This document shows, piece after piece, positions 1-6,731 of a stretch of 9,129 nt of DNA. The DNA is from Mucilaginibacter_A sp964244955 (GTDB lineage Bacteria > Bacteroidota > Bacteroidia > Sphingobacteriales > Sphingobacteriaceae): the NCBI GenBank assembly GCA_964244955.1, contig CAXTKQ010000142.1:1-9129 (forward strand). Reading direction: 5' to 3'. Every line of letters begins with the position of its first letter. Position 1 is the first letter of the stretch. The notes under the pieces were generated by a model. It saw only the letters and a program-made list of their open reading frames with translations, made no database searches and was not told the origin of the DNA. The translations under genes were made by a program, and so were the position numbers.

Positions 1-12
1 TTCACAATCAAT

Positions 13-31
13 CCAATGTAAAAAACATTGG
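13..31. other. Small hairpin CCAATGT-(A5)-ACATTGG
   Basis: A perfect 7-bp inverted repeat with a 5-base A loop at the left edge. No T run follows on either strand inside the window, so a terminator is not supported. Its right arm overlaps the GG of the first TAAAAGAAGYAT copy. Confidence 0.5.
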
Positions 32-44
32 TAAAAGAAGCATG
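30..44 (+). repeat. Dispersed motif copy 1 (GGTAAAAGAAGCATG)
   Basis: Copy of the dispersed motif upstream of mqnE. Its ATG is the first ATG of the extended mqnE frame at 42. It shares all 15 bases with copy 3. Confidence 0.75.
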
Positions 45-91
45 TTGTTATACGCGGCAACCCTAACAAAGCTGCTTTACCGTTTTAATCG

Positions 92-99
92 TATTTTTG
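92..99 (+). promoter_or_regulatory. Possible Bacteroidota -7 box of mqnE
   Basis: TATTTTTG fits the Bacteroidota -7 consensus TAnnTTTG exactly and ends 17 bases before the ATG at 117. A clear -33 TTTG element is not visible, so this is a weak call. It agrees with starting mqnE at 117 and not at 42. Confidence 0.4.
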
Positions 100-116
100 C
101 GCAAATAATAATTGTT

Positions 117-1304
117 ATGCCTGATACTTTACAGGGCTTGATCAACAGTCCGAGGCTTTCACCCCAACACCGCGCCATTGCAGCAAAAGTCTTTCAAAAT
201 GAAAGGATTACGTTTGAAGAAGGTGTGTTTTTATATGAAAATGGCGAGCTGCCTTATCTCGGGATTTTGGCCAATTATATCCGCGAAAAACGCCACGGCG
301 ACAATACTTTTTTTAACCGAAATTTCCATATCGAACCTACCAATTTGTGTGTTTACGATTGCAAATTCTGCTCGTATTCGCGTTTGTTGAAGCAGCGTTC
401 GGAAGGTTGGGAATACACGATGGACGATATGTTCAACATCGTAAAAAAGTACGACGGGCAGCCGGTTACCGAAGTGCATATTGTTGGCGGCGTGTTGCCG
501 CAGTATGATGTTCCGTTTTATCAGGAATTGTTCAGCCGGATCAGAAACCACCGTCCTGACTTGCATATCAAAGCTTTAACGCCGGTTGAATACCATTACA
601 TTTTTAAAAAAGCGAAGATCAGTTATGCCGAAGGAATGCGGCTGATGCAGGAAGCGGGTTTGCAATCTATTCCGGGCGGCGGCGCAGAGATTTTTCATCC
701 GGAAGTGCGCGAGTTGATTGCAAAAGATAAATGTACGGCCGATCAGTGGCTGGCGATCCATGAAGAATGGCACAAGCTGGGCGGACGGTCAAACGCGACA
801 ATGCTGTACGGACATATTGAAAAGTTCTGGCACCGTATAGATCATATGGATCGGTTAAGGACTTTGCAGGATAAAACGGGCGGTTTTCAAACTTTTATTC
901 CGCTGAAATTTAGGAACCAGGACAACCAAATGTCGCATGTGCCGGAAACTACGGTGATTGAAGATTTAAGGAATTACGCAATTTCTCGGATTTACCTGGA
1001 TAATTTCGATCATATCAAAGCGTATTGGGCGATGATCAGCCGGAACACGGCACAACTTTCACTTAATTTCGGGGTGGACGATATTGACGGAACGTTGGAC
1101 GATACGACCAAAATTTATTCGATGGCCGGGGCAGAGGAACAACACCCGGGAATGAGTACGAAAGAACTGGTGGAACTGATTAAACAAGTTGGCCGTGTGC
1201 CAATAGAGCGTGATACGTTGTACAATGTGGTTACCAACTACCAGGATTTCCATTTTGAGGACGAAATAAAGCCTCAATTTTATAAATTGCCCGTTCTAAA
1301 CTGA
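117..1304 (+). CDS. mqnE: Aminofutalosine synthase MqnE (radical SAM)
   Basis: Likely cytosolic radical SAM enzyme of the futalosine menaquinone pathway. It joins the MqnA product, 3-[(1-carboxyvinyl)oxy]benzoate, to the adenosyl part of SAM to give aminofutalosine. Seen: a cluster-binding CxxxCxxC (Cys78, Cys82, Cys85 from the chosen start) within NLCVYDCKFCSYSR, preceded by HIEPT, and the motif IPGGGAEIFHPEVR, which I recognise as typical of the MqnE/MqnC group; the overall sequence fits MqnE better than MqnC. The frame is open from an ATG at 42, but the ATG at 117 gives 395 residues, close to the family length, and starts just after a TAnnTTTG box at 92-99. The 25 extra residues from 42 look unlike a conserved N terminus. 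It is followed after 39 bp by the phosphatase gene and then by mqnA, which supports the pathway assignment. Confidence 0.93.
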   Translation: MPDTLQGLINSPRLSPQHRAIAAKVFQNERITFEEGVFLYENGELPYLGILANYIREKRHGDNTFFNRNFHIEPTNLCVYDCKFCSYSRLLKQRSEGWEYTMDDMFNIVKKYDGQPVTEVHIVGGVLPQYDVPFYQELFSRIRNHRPDLHIKALTPVEYHYIFKKAKISYAEGMRLMQEAGLQSIPGGGAEIFHPEVRELIAKDKCTADQWLAIHEEWHKLGGRSNATMLYGHIEKFWHRIDHMDRLRTLQDKTGGFQTFIPLKFRNQDNQMSHVPETTVIEDLRNYAISRIYLDNFDHIKAYWAMISRNTAQLSLNFGVDDIDGTLDDTTKIYSMAGAEEQHPGMSTKELVELIKQVGRVPIERDTLYNVVTNYQDFHFEDEIKPQFYKLPVLN

Positions 1305-1331
1305 TTTTTTGTTTAAAACGACGCAAAACTG

Positions 1332-1343
1332 ATACTTCTTTTA
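1332..1343 (-). repeat. Dispersed motif copy 2 (TAAAAGAAGTAT)
   Basis: On the minus strand this reads TAAAAGAAGTAT, the T variant of the motif. It ends directly before the ATG of the histidine phosphatase gene, where a ribosome binding site would be expected. Confidence 0.65.
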
Positions 1344-1967
1344 ATGACTAAGAAAACGCTTTACATTATCCGACACGGCGAAACCGACCTGAACAAAGCA
1401 GGGATTGTACAAGGCCGTGGCATGAACACTGATTTAAACGAAACTGGCCGCAAACAAGGCGAAGCGTTTTACAAGGCTTATAAAAACATTCTTTTCGATA
1501 AAATTTACACTTCTGAATTGAAGCGTACACACCAAACTGTGCAGCATTTTATTGACAGCGGCATTCCCTGGCAGCAATTATCCGGTTTGGATGAGATGGC
1601 CTGGGGAAAATATGAAGGCAAAGCCGTGAGCGAAGAAACGCGTGGCCGATTCAAAAAGATTATGCAAAGCTGGAAAGACGGCGATTTAGACGTTCGTTTT
1701 GAAGACGGCGAAAGCCCGAACGAAGTACAAACGCGCCAAAAAATTGCGCTGGAAGAAATCATGGACCACTCGGAAGAAAAAACAGTTTTGATTTGTATGC
1801 ACGGCCGGGCAATGCGGCTTTTTCTTTGTTTGTTAAATGAATTGCCACTGACCGAAATGGACAATTATCCGCACCGAAACACCACTTTGTACAAGGTCAA
1901 TTTTGATGGTGAAAAGTTCCACATTGAAGACTTTAACAACTCCGATCATTTAAAATATTTACTGTAA
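1344..1967 (+). CDS. Histidine phosphatase superfamily protein (phosphoglycerate mutase-like)
   Basis: A 207-residue cytosolic phosphohydrolase or mutase-like protein of the branch 1 histidine phosphatase superfamily (GpmB/CobC/PhoE-like). Seen: the phospho-histidine motif RHGET at residues 10-14 with catalytic His11, the phosphate-binding TSELKRT stretch with Arg61, a probable acid/base Glu84 in LDEMAWGKYEG, and the second catalytic histidine in CMHGRAMR (His153). All catalytic positions are present, so it should be active. The substrate cannot be read from the sequence. It lies between mqnE and mqnA in the same direction, with 39 bp to mqnE and 80 bp to mqnA, so co-transcription with mqnE is likely. 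A role in menaquinone synthesis would be inference only, since no phosphatase step is known in that pathway. A copy of the TAAAAGAAGYAT motif in reverse orientation ends directly before its ATG. Confidence 0.9.
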   Translation: MTKKTLYIIRHGETDLNKAGIVQGRGMNTDLNETGRKQGEAFYKAYKNILFDKIYTSELKRTHQTVQHFIDSGIPWQQLSGLDEMAWGKYEGKAVSEETRGRFKKIMQSWKDGDLDVRFEDGESPNEVQTRQKIALEEIMDHSEEKTVLICMHGRAMRLFLCLLNELPLTEMDNYPHRNTTLYKVNFDGEKFHIEDFNNSDHLKYLL

Positions 1968-1998
1968 TATTTTTTCGCCATGCTTTTTTTACCAGCAA

Positions 1999-2006
1999 TA
2001 TTTTTG
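1999..2006 (+). promoter_or_regulatory. Possible Bacteroidota -7 box of mqnA
   Basis: TATTTTTG matches TAnnTTTG, 41 bases before the TTG start of mqnA. A second, looser match (TATTTTTTG) lies at 2022-2030. The -33 element is poor. It would let mqnA be transcribed apart from the genes before it. Confidence 0.35.
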
Positions 2007-2047
2007 TATCGAAGCTTGCCATATTTTTTGATTTATATCTTTTTATT

Positions 2048-2794
2048 TTGACAAATAATATTCGCATTTCTGCCGTTAGTTATACCAATACCAAACCTTT
2101 TATTTACGGTTTACAACATAACTCTATCCAAAACCGCATTGATTTAAGCTTAGATACACCTTCAGATTGCGCCCAAAAACTAATTGATAATAAAGCAGAT
2201 ATAGGATTGATACCCGTTGCGGCTTTGTTAAACTTGCCATATTGGCATATTGTTTCTGATTATTGTATTGGCGCGGTTGGCGCGGTTAATTCTGTATTTA
2301 TTTTTAGCAAATGTGCGATTGAAGATGCAGATATTATTCAGTTGGACCCGGAGTCGCGTTCGTCTAATAACCTGGCAAAAGTGTTGTTAAAAAACTATTG
2401 GAAAGTTGATCCGAAGCAAGTCATAAATGCCGTGGATTACGCCAATTTTATCGATGTAAAAACAGCATTTGTGCAAATTGGCGACCGCACTTTCGGCAAA
2501 AAAAACAAATATCCATTTGTTTATGATTTGGCCGAAGTTTGGCAGCAACTAACCGGTTTGCCTTTTGTTTTTGCGGCCTGGGTTGCCAATAAACCAATTG
2601 ACCCTGAATTTATGAATCATTTTAATAAAGCCTTAAAAGCTGGGTTGGACAAGCGGGAAGAACTCCTAAAACAACTGCCTGTTTACCCGAATTTTGATTT
2701 GCGCGATTATCTTTTCCATAAGCTCGATTTCAACTTAACAGACGATAAACGACAAGCTTTGGATTTGTTCCTGGACTACATCAAAAAACTATAG
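2048..2794 (+). CDS. mqnA: Chorismate dehydratase MqnA
   Basis: First enzyme of the futalosine pathway; it dehydrates chorismate to 3-[(1-carboxyvinyl)oxy]benzoate, the substrate of MqnE. The 248-residue protein has the two-lobed periplasmic-binding-protein fold of the MqnA/MqnD family. Seen: N-terminal ISAVSYTNTKPF (residues 7-18), LIDNKADIGLIPVAAL, a SSNNLAKVLLKNYW stretch matching the family's second-lobe ligand segment, IGDRTF, and YDLAEVWQQLTGLPFVFAAW. The SYxNTKP opening and the linkage to mqnE favour MqnA over MqnD. No ATG lies in frame upstream near the conserved N terminus, so the TTG at 2048 is the best start; the conserved region begins five residues later. A TATTTTTG box at 1999-2006 may be its own promoter. 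It converges on the SRAP gene with only 16 bp between the stop codons. Confidence 0.9.
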   Translation: MTNNIRISAVSYTNTKPFIYGLQHNSIQNRIDLSLDTPSDCAQKLIDNKADIGLIPVAALLNLPYWHIVSDYCIGAVGAVNSVFIFSKCAIEDADIIQLDPESRSSNNLAKVLLKNYWKVDPKQVINAVDYANFIDVKTAFVQIGDRTFGKKNKYPFVYDLAEVWQQLTGLPFVFAAWVANKPIDPEFMNHFNKALKAGLDKREELLKQLPVYPNFDLRDYLFHKLDFNLTDDKRQALDLFLDYIKKL

Positions 2795-2808
2795 GTAAAA
2801 GAAGCATG
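2794..2808 (+). repeat. Dispersed motif copy 3 (GGTAAAAGAAGCATG)
   Basis: Identical over 15 bases to copy 1. It overlaps the last base of the mqnA stop codon and fills nearly all of the spacer between mqnA and the convergent SRAP gene. Confidence 0.75.
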
Positions 2809-2810
2809 GC

Positions 2811-3485
2811 TTATTTGCTGTTCATCGGCAAAATCAAATCCTGGTGGTTGTTTACCGCTTTGTTCACATCGGTAGAAACCGGGTACATTTTCATTTCGTC
2901 ATCCGGGTAAGGATCGCATAATTTGATCAATTCAGCAGGAGGGACATCATCTGCCAACCATAATTTTTCTTCTTCTTTGGTCAAGATTACTGGCATCCGG
3001 TTGTGCAAAGTGGCAACTTGTTCGTTGGGTGTGGTCGTTAAGATCGTAAAAGATTCGTAAACCTCTTTTTTGTCCTCGCTTTTCCACTGCGACCACAAGC
3101 CGGCAAAGGCAAAAGCTTTTCGGTTCAACAACACAAAACGGTAAGGCAGCTTCTTTTTGCCTTCCGTTTTCCACTCGTAAAAACCATCTGCCAAAACCAA
3201 ACAACGTTTATTGTGCAGCATCAAAGGCTTGTAAGTGTTGTTTTCCAGCACGGTTTCCTGGCGCGCGTTCATCATCGAATAGCTGCTTTTTTTGTCTTTC
3301 GCCCAAAACGGAACCAGTCCAAAATGAAATAATTGTATAGCTTCTGGCTTTTGGGAGATAATGACCGGTGCCAGTTGCGTAGGCGCAAGGTTATAGCTTT
3401 GCCGGTACTGCTCGTCAATCGTTTTTGCCTCAAATTCGGCCAGCAAGGCTTTGTCTTCCTGGGTCATGGTAAATCTTGCACACAT
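2811..3485 (-). CDS. SRAP family protein (YedK/HMCES-like abasic site crosslinker)
   Basis: A 224-residue SOS-response-associated peptidase family protein. Members of this family (E. coli YedK, human HMCES) bind abasic sites in single-stranded DNA and form a thiazolidine crosslink through Cys2, protecting the lesion. Seen: Met-Cys-Ala-Arg start, so Cys2 is exposed after Met removal; Asn73 in MMNARQET; Glu104 in GFYEWK; and His161 in HNRMPVIL. These match the YedK active residues (Cys2, Asn75, Glu105, His160, from memory). The start must be this ATG because Cys2 has to follow it. The gene converges with mqnA and is divergent from the HAD gene across a 146-bp spacer. I see no clear LexA-type operator upstream, so SOS control is not supported by the sequence. 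Confidence 0.94.
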   Translation of the reverse strand: MCARFTMTQEDKALLAEFEAKTIDEQYRQSYNLAPTQLAPVIISQKPEAIQLFHFGLVPFWAKDKKSSYSMMNARQETVLENNTYKPLMLHNKRCLVLADGFYEWKTEGKKKLPYRFVLLNRKAFAFAGLWSQWKSEDKKEVYESFTILTTTPNEQVATLHNRMPVILTKEEEKLWLADDVPPAELIKLCDPYPDDEMKMYPVSTDVNKAVNNHQDLILPMNSK

Positions 3486-3631
3486 TGTTTTCGTTTTTTG
3501 GTTTTAAATCTTTGCACCAATTTTTTGCCGGTAAAAACAGTATGCCGACGTAAATCTTTCAAACCAACATAACCCTTTTTCCATAACTTTTGATTGGAAA
3601 AATCCGTATAAAAGCCATTAAAGCTAAATTT

Positions 3632-4138
3632 ATGTTTTATAAAGGTGTTACGATTGGGTTGGATTTTGACGGAACGGTAGTTACACACGAGTTTCCAAAG
3701 ATTGGGAAAGACATTCCGCATTGCATCGAAACGTTGAAAAAAATAACAGACGAAGGCGGAAAAATTATTTTGATCACGATGCGCAGCGGCAGGAAACTCC
3801 AGGAAGCTGTTGCTTACTTATCGTACCACGAAATCCCTTTGTATGGCGTAAACCACAATCCGCGGCAGGAGCATTATTCCAAATCGCCTAAAATTTACGC
3901 TAATATTTATATTGATGACGCTGCGCTTGGTTGTCCGTTAATGTTTAGTGAGCTGAGCGACAAGGCTTATGTGGATTGGTTGCAGGTGCAAAAATACCTT
4001 TTCCCGAAACAAGGCGAAGACCTGCTCAAAAATGCTTTGCTGGAGGAACCGGTTTATGATTTGGATGAAGCAGATGAAAAGCCTAACAAGGTTTTTGGTT
4101 TTTTTACGAATATGATTGCAAAGTTGGATTTTTCGTGA
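3632..4138 (+). CDS. Small HAD-like hydrolase, BT0820 type
   Basis: A 168-residue putative cytosolic phosphohydrolase of the HAD superfamily. Seen: motif I LDFDGT with Asp11 and Asp13, motif II Thr49 in LITMRSG, a lysine-containing stretch YSKSPKIYAN (Lys84/Lys87) as motif III candidate, and the acidic pair Asp95-Asp96 in YIDDAALG as motif IV. It has essentially no cap domain. It resembles the Bacteroides BT0820 family, whose substrate I do not know. About 40 residues after the HAD core (from roughly residue 128) are charged and carry no motif I recognise. A TTG start at 3590 would add 14 residues, but the ATG at 3632 sits right before the conserved strand KGVTIGLDFDGT and is preferred. It is divergent from the SRAP gene and probably monocistronic. 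Confidence 0.85.
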   Translation: MFYKGVTIGLDFDGTVVTHEFPKIGKDIPHCIETLKKITDEGGKIILITMRSGRKLQEAVAYLSYHEIPLYGVNHNPRQEHYSKSPKIYANIYIDDAALGCPLMFSELSDKAYVDWLQVQKYLFPKQGEDLLKNALLEEPVYDLDEADEKPNKVFGFFTNMIAKLDFS

Positions 4139-4195
4139 TCGAAAATTAAAGCAGATTTTATTGCTATAAAAAGAGTATTTCAATCTTGTTGATTA

Positions 4196-4230
4196 CAAAA
4201 ACGGCCTCAACCTATATAGTCGAAGCCATT
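4196..4230 (-). terminator. Intrinsic terminator of the tRNA-Arg gene, possibly bidirectional
   Basis: On the minus strand a 9-bp stem, GGCTTCGAC paired with GTTGAGGCC (positions 4227-4219 and 4211-4203, two G-U pairs), encloses a 7-base loop TATATAG and is followed by GTTTTTG. It starts about 10 bases after the tRNA. On the plus strand the same hairpin has two mismatches but is followed by eight T (4229-4236), so it may also stop transcripts from the HAD gene. Confidence 0.65.
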
Positions 4231-4237
4231 TTTTTTG

Positions 4238-4311
4238 TACACCCATCAGGATTCGAACCTGAGACCGACGGTTTAGAAAACCGTTGCTCTATCCAGCTGA
4301 GCTATGGGTGC
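4238..4311 (-). tRNA. tRNA-Arg (anticodon UCU)
   Basis: Read on the minus strand, the 74 bases fold into a full cloverleaf: acceptor GCACCCA/TGGGTGT (one G-U pair at 1-72), D stem GCTC/GAGC, anticodon stem ACGGT/ACCGT around the loop TTTCTAA, variable loop CGGTC, T stem TCAGG/CCTGA with loop TTCGAAT, and discriminator A. The loop gives anticodon TCT, which reads AGA/AGG arginine codons. CCA is not encoded. An intrinsic terminator follows within about 10 bases, and an inverted repeat lies 8 bases upstream of the 5' end. Confidence 0.96.
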
Positions 4312-4318
4312 ATTTTTG

Positions 4319-4364
4319 GATGCTTCTTTTACCACACTAAAATTTATGCCATAAAAGAAGCATC
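4319..4364. repeat. Inverted pair of dispersed motif (copies 4 and 5)
   Basis: GATGCTTCTTTTA at 4319-4331 and TAAAAGAAGCATC at 4352-4364 form a perfect 13-bp inverted repeat with a 20-base loop. The minus-strand arm extends to GG at 4332-4333, as in copies 1, 3 and 7. The pair begins 8 bases upstream of the 5' end of tRNA-Arg and lies downstream of the adaptor gene. It has no T run typical of an intrinsic terminator. Confidence 0.8.
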
Positions 4365-4445
4365 AAAATTATAAAATTATTGTTCCCAATCAACGGTAAA
4401 AATTAATTTTATCATCGCCGGTGAAAACAATTGGAGCTTATAAAA
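4365..4445. other. Gene-free AT-rich spacer downstream of the efflux operon
   Basis: Between the inverted repeat and the end of the adaptor gene there is no convincing frame or RNA. It holds only a 12-bp AT palindrome (AAAATTAATTTT at 4399-4410). I see no strong intrinsic terminator for the efflux operon here, so the inverted repeat at 4319-4364 is the nearest stem-forming candidate. Confidence 0.4.
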
Positions 4446-5582
4446 TCATTTTGTTTTGATGGTTGACCCATTGCGTATTTCATCCGTGGCAGTTTTTACC
4501 AACTGGTCGCCTTCGTTTAGTTTTCCGTAAATTTCAACCTGGTTGCCAACTTCACGGCCTTTTTTTACATCAACCCATTGTGCTTTGTTGTTGATCACCC
4601 GGATCACAAAAACTTTTTCGGTGGAAGTAACCAAAGCTGTTTTGGGGATTAAAAAAGTACTGTCGGAAGACGGAAGCGGCAAGTTTACTTCGGCATACAT
4701 GCCCGGCAACAATTTCTTTCGGTCATTGTAAACGTCCATTTCCAGCCTTTCCGAACGCAACCGCTCATCCAAAGCACCGGCCATCCGTTTTACTTTGGCT
4801 TTAAATAGCTGGCTGGGCAAAGCTTTTACGCTAAAGCTTACCTCATCGTTCATCTTTAAAAAACCAGTGTACAGTTCGGGTACCGAAATCACCAACCTTA
4901 AACGCTTTTGTTCCTGCAAAACAAACAACGGCACATCCGAACCTTTGCCGGAGGGCCCAACATAAGCGCCGGGATTGATGTTACGCGCACTAACCACGCC
5001 ATTAAAAGGGGCACGGATATCCAAATAAGCGCGGGTGGCGGCAATAGATTGATATGCAGCTTTTGCCGCATTTAGTTCTGCTTTGTCTGAGTTTTTGCGT
5101 GCGGCTGCCTGGTCAATATCGTTTTTAGAGATGGTTCCCGGCGTTTTTGCGGTTTCAATAAAACGGTTATAATTGGAGTTGCTGGCCGTATAAATGGCTT
5201 CCAGCGATTGCAGTTTGGATTGTGCCGCTGCCAAGTTGGAGTTTATTTCCGGCGCTTCCATGCTCACCAAAAGTTGGCCTTTTTTCACTTCGGAACCTAC
5301 ATCTACATAAACCTTTTTCACAAAACTGCTTTCTTTGGCATACAAATCTACCTGCTGGTAAGGCGTTAGTTCTCCGGGGATATCAAGCGTGGTAGAAAGC
5401 ATCCCTTTTTTTAAAGAAAAGGTTTCTATAGGTGCAGGTTTAGGGTTTTCCTGCTGATCTGTTTCTTCCTGTGATGCATTGCTATCTTTTGTATGACAAG
5501 CACTTATCAAACCTGCAAAACTGATTGATCCAATCAGCAATACTTTTTTTAACAGGTTATTCTTGTAACGTTGCGTTTTCAT
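4446..5582 (-). CDS. RND efflux periplasmic adaptor (membrane fusion lipoprotein)
   Basis: A 378-residue adaptor subunit of an HlyD/AcrA-type tripartite efflux pump, linking the RND permease to the outer membrane channel. Seen: a lipoprotein signal with basic start, hydrophobic stretch and lipobox ISAC (Cys29), then a Ser/Glu/Gln-rich linker, a first biotinyl-lipoyl half (VKKVYVDVGSEVKKGQLL), an alpha-helical hairpin rich in Ala, Lys and Ser, the second lipoyl half (AYLDIRAPFNGVVSARNINPGAYV), a beta-barrel part and a C-terminal membrane-proximal part (LLPGMYAEVNLPL). The frame is open further upstream to 5675, but the ATG at 5582 gives a proper signal peptide. It overlaps the end of the RND frame by 26 bp, which suggests translational coupling. 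The gene looks intact although the permease before it is broken. The substrate is unknown. Confidence 0.92.
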   Translation of the reverse strand: MKTQRYKNNLLKKVLLIGSISFAGLISACHTKDSNASQEETDQQENPKPAPIETFSLKKGMLSTTLDIPGELTPYQQVDLYAKESSFVKKVYVDVGSEVKKGQLLVSMEAPEINSNLAAAQSKLQSLEAIYTASNSNYNRFIETAKTPGTISKNDIDQAAARKNSDKAELNAAKAAYQSIAATRAYLDIRAPFNGVVSARNINPGAYVGPSGKGSDVPLFVLQEQKRLRLVISVPELYTGFLKMNDEVSFSVKALPSQLFKAKVKRMAGALDERLRSERLEMDVYNDRKKLLPGMYAEVNLPLPSSDSTFLIPKTALVTSTEKVFVIRVINNKAQWVDVKKGREVGNQVEIYGKLNEGDQLVKTATDEIRNGSTIKTK

Positions 5583-6705
5583 AAAGCGATGGAATATAGT
5601 GTTTACTTTCTTTATCTTCCGGATCCAAAGAAACCGAATCTGTGGTGGCCTTGCCTTGCAACCAGGCAAAAGCAAGCGGTAAAATTAGTAAAGCGGCAAA
5701 AGTAGAAGCAATCAAACCGCCGATAACAGCACGGGCCAATGGTGAAGCTTGGTCGCCGCCTTCGCCCAAACCGGATGCCATCGGGATCATCCCAACAATC
5801 ATGGCCAAACTGGTCATCAAAATTGGGCGCAAACGCAAAGCAGCAGCTTCTTTTGCGGATTCTAACGCATTGCCGTTGTGCATCCGCAAATGTTCGGCAT
5901 TGGTAACCATTAATACCGCGTTGGAAACAGACACACCAACCGACATGATCATGCCCATATAAGATTGCAGGTTGAGTGTGGAGCCGGTTAAAAGCAACAT
6001 CAGCATCGAACCCATTAACACCGCCGGAACGGTGGACAGTACCACCAGCGAAACTTTAAAAGATTGAAAGTTTGCCGCCAGCATCAAAAAAATCACCACA
6101 ATGGCAACAATCAACCCCGACTGCAAACTGTCTAAAGTTTCTGTTAAAACCTGGCTTAACCCTTTGGTTTCTATGGTTAAACCTTTTGGCAGTTTTCCTA
6201 AAGATTTAACTGCTTTTTGCACATCGTCTGTTGCCGTGCCCAAGTCCATGTGGTTTAAATTGGCCGTAACCGAAAGCATGGGCAAAGCGCCAACATTGTC
6301 GTTTTCGCCGTAAGTTGTCCCTTGTTTCAGGTCGGCAACATCGCCCAGGTTTGGCCGCGGCTGGTTGTTCAGCAAAGATATTTCGCGTATATCGTTCATG
6401 CTGGCCATTTTATATTCGGGCACTTCCACTTGCACACTGTACGTTTGCCCGGCTTTTTCGTCCAGCCAAATATTTTTTTCGGTAAAGCGGGAAGATGAAG
6501 TGGAAGCGATTAAAGAACGGGAAATATCAGAAACATCCAGGCCTAACTGTGCAGCACGTACCCGGTCAATATTAATCCCGATGGTTGGATATTTGACGGA
6601 CTGCCCCAACTGCACGTCTCTTAAATAACTGATCTTTTGCAGTTTATCTTGGATCTTTAAAGCGTATTCTTCATTTTGCTTTTTGTTTTTTCCCATAACC
6701 CGCAC
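5557..6705 (-). CDS. RND efflux permease, C-terminal part
   Basis: A 382-residue frame that continues the same permease. The annotated start would be GTG at 6705, but family similarity already begins at 6735 (LSQGSPTPIEV), so the start is probably not real and this is the tail of the broken gene. Seen: second porter/docking region (KYPTIGINIDRVRAAQLG, TSSSRF), then TM8 (about 197-213), TM9 (219-240), TM10 (248-268), TM11 (293-313) and TM12 (325-350), ending in a charged tail. TM10 reads SVGVSVSNAVLMV and lacks the lysine corresponding to AcrB Lys940, a change I recall as normal in several RND clades. Its last 26 bp overlap the start of the adaptor gene. If translation ever reached this frame it would yield a membrane fragment without the first six helices. 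Confidence 0.8.
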   Translation of the reverse strand: MRVMGKNKKQNEEYALKIQDKLQKISYLRDVQLGQSVKYPTIGINIDRVRAAQLGLDVSDISRSLIASTSSSRFTEKNIWLDEKAGQTYSVQVEVPEYKMASMNDIREISLLNNQPRPNLGDVADLKQGTTYGENDNVGALPMLSVTANLNHMDLGTATDDVQKAVKSLGKLPKGLTIETKGLSQVLTETLDSLQSGLIVAIVVIFLMLAANFQSFKVSLVVLSTVPAVLMGSMLMLLLTGSTLNLQSYMGMIMSVGVSVSNAVLMVTNAEHLRMHNGNALESAKEAAALRLRPILMTSLAMIVGMIPMASGLGEGGDQASPLARAVIGGLIASTFAALLILPLAFAWLQGKATTDSVSLDPEDKESKHYIPSLYENATLQE

Positions 6706-6731
6706 TTCAATTGGTGTGGGCGATCCCTGGC

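Noticed and set aside
13..31. Hairpin at the left edge as terminator of an upstream gene
   Set aside because: No T run follows on either strand within the window, and the upstream gene cannot be seen.
3464..3721. 85-residue minus-strand frame upstream of the SRAP gene
   Set aside because: It overlaps both the SRAP start and the HAD gene and shows no recognisable domain; the spacer is better read as a divergent promoter region.
4319..4364. Complete miniature transposable element (MITE)
   Set aside because: At 46 bases with a 20-base centre and no visible target-site duplication it is too small to call as a MITE; it is listed as an inverted motif pair.
4186..4374. 62-residue plus-strand frame containing HPSGFEPETDGLENRCSIQLSYG
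   Set aside because: It is the antisense translation of tRNA-Arg, a well-known false protein pattern.
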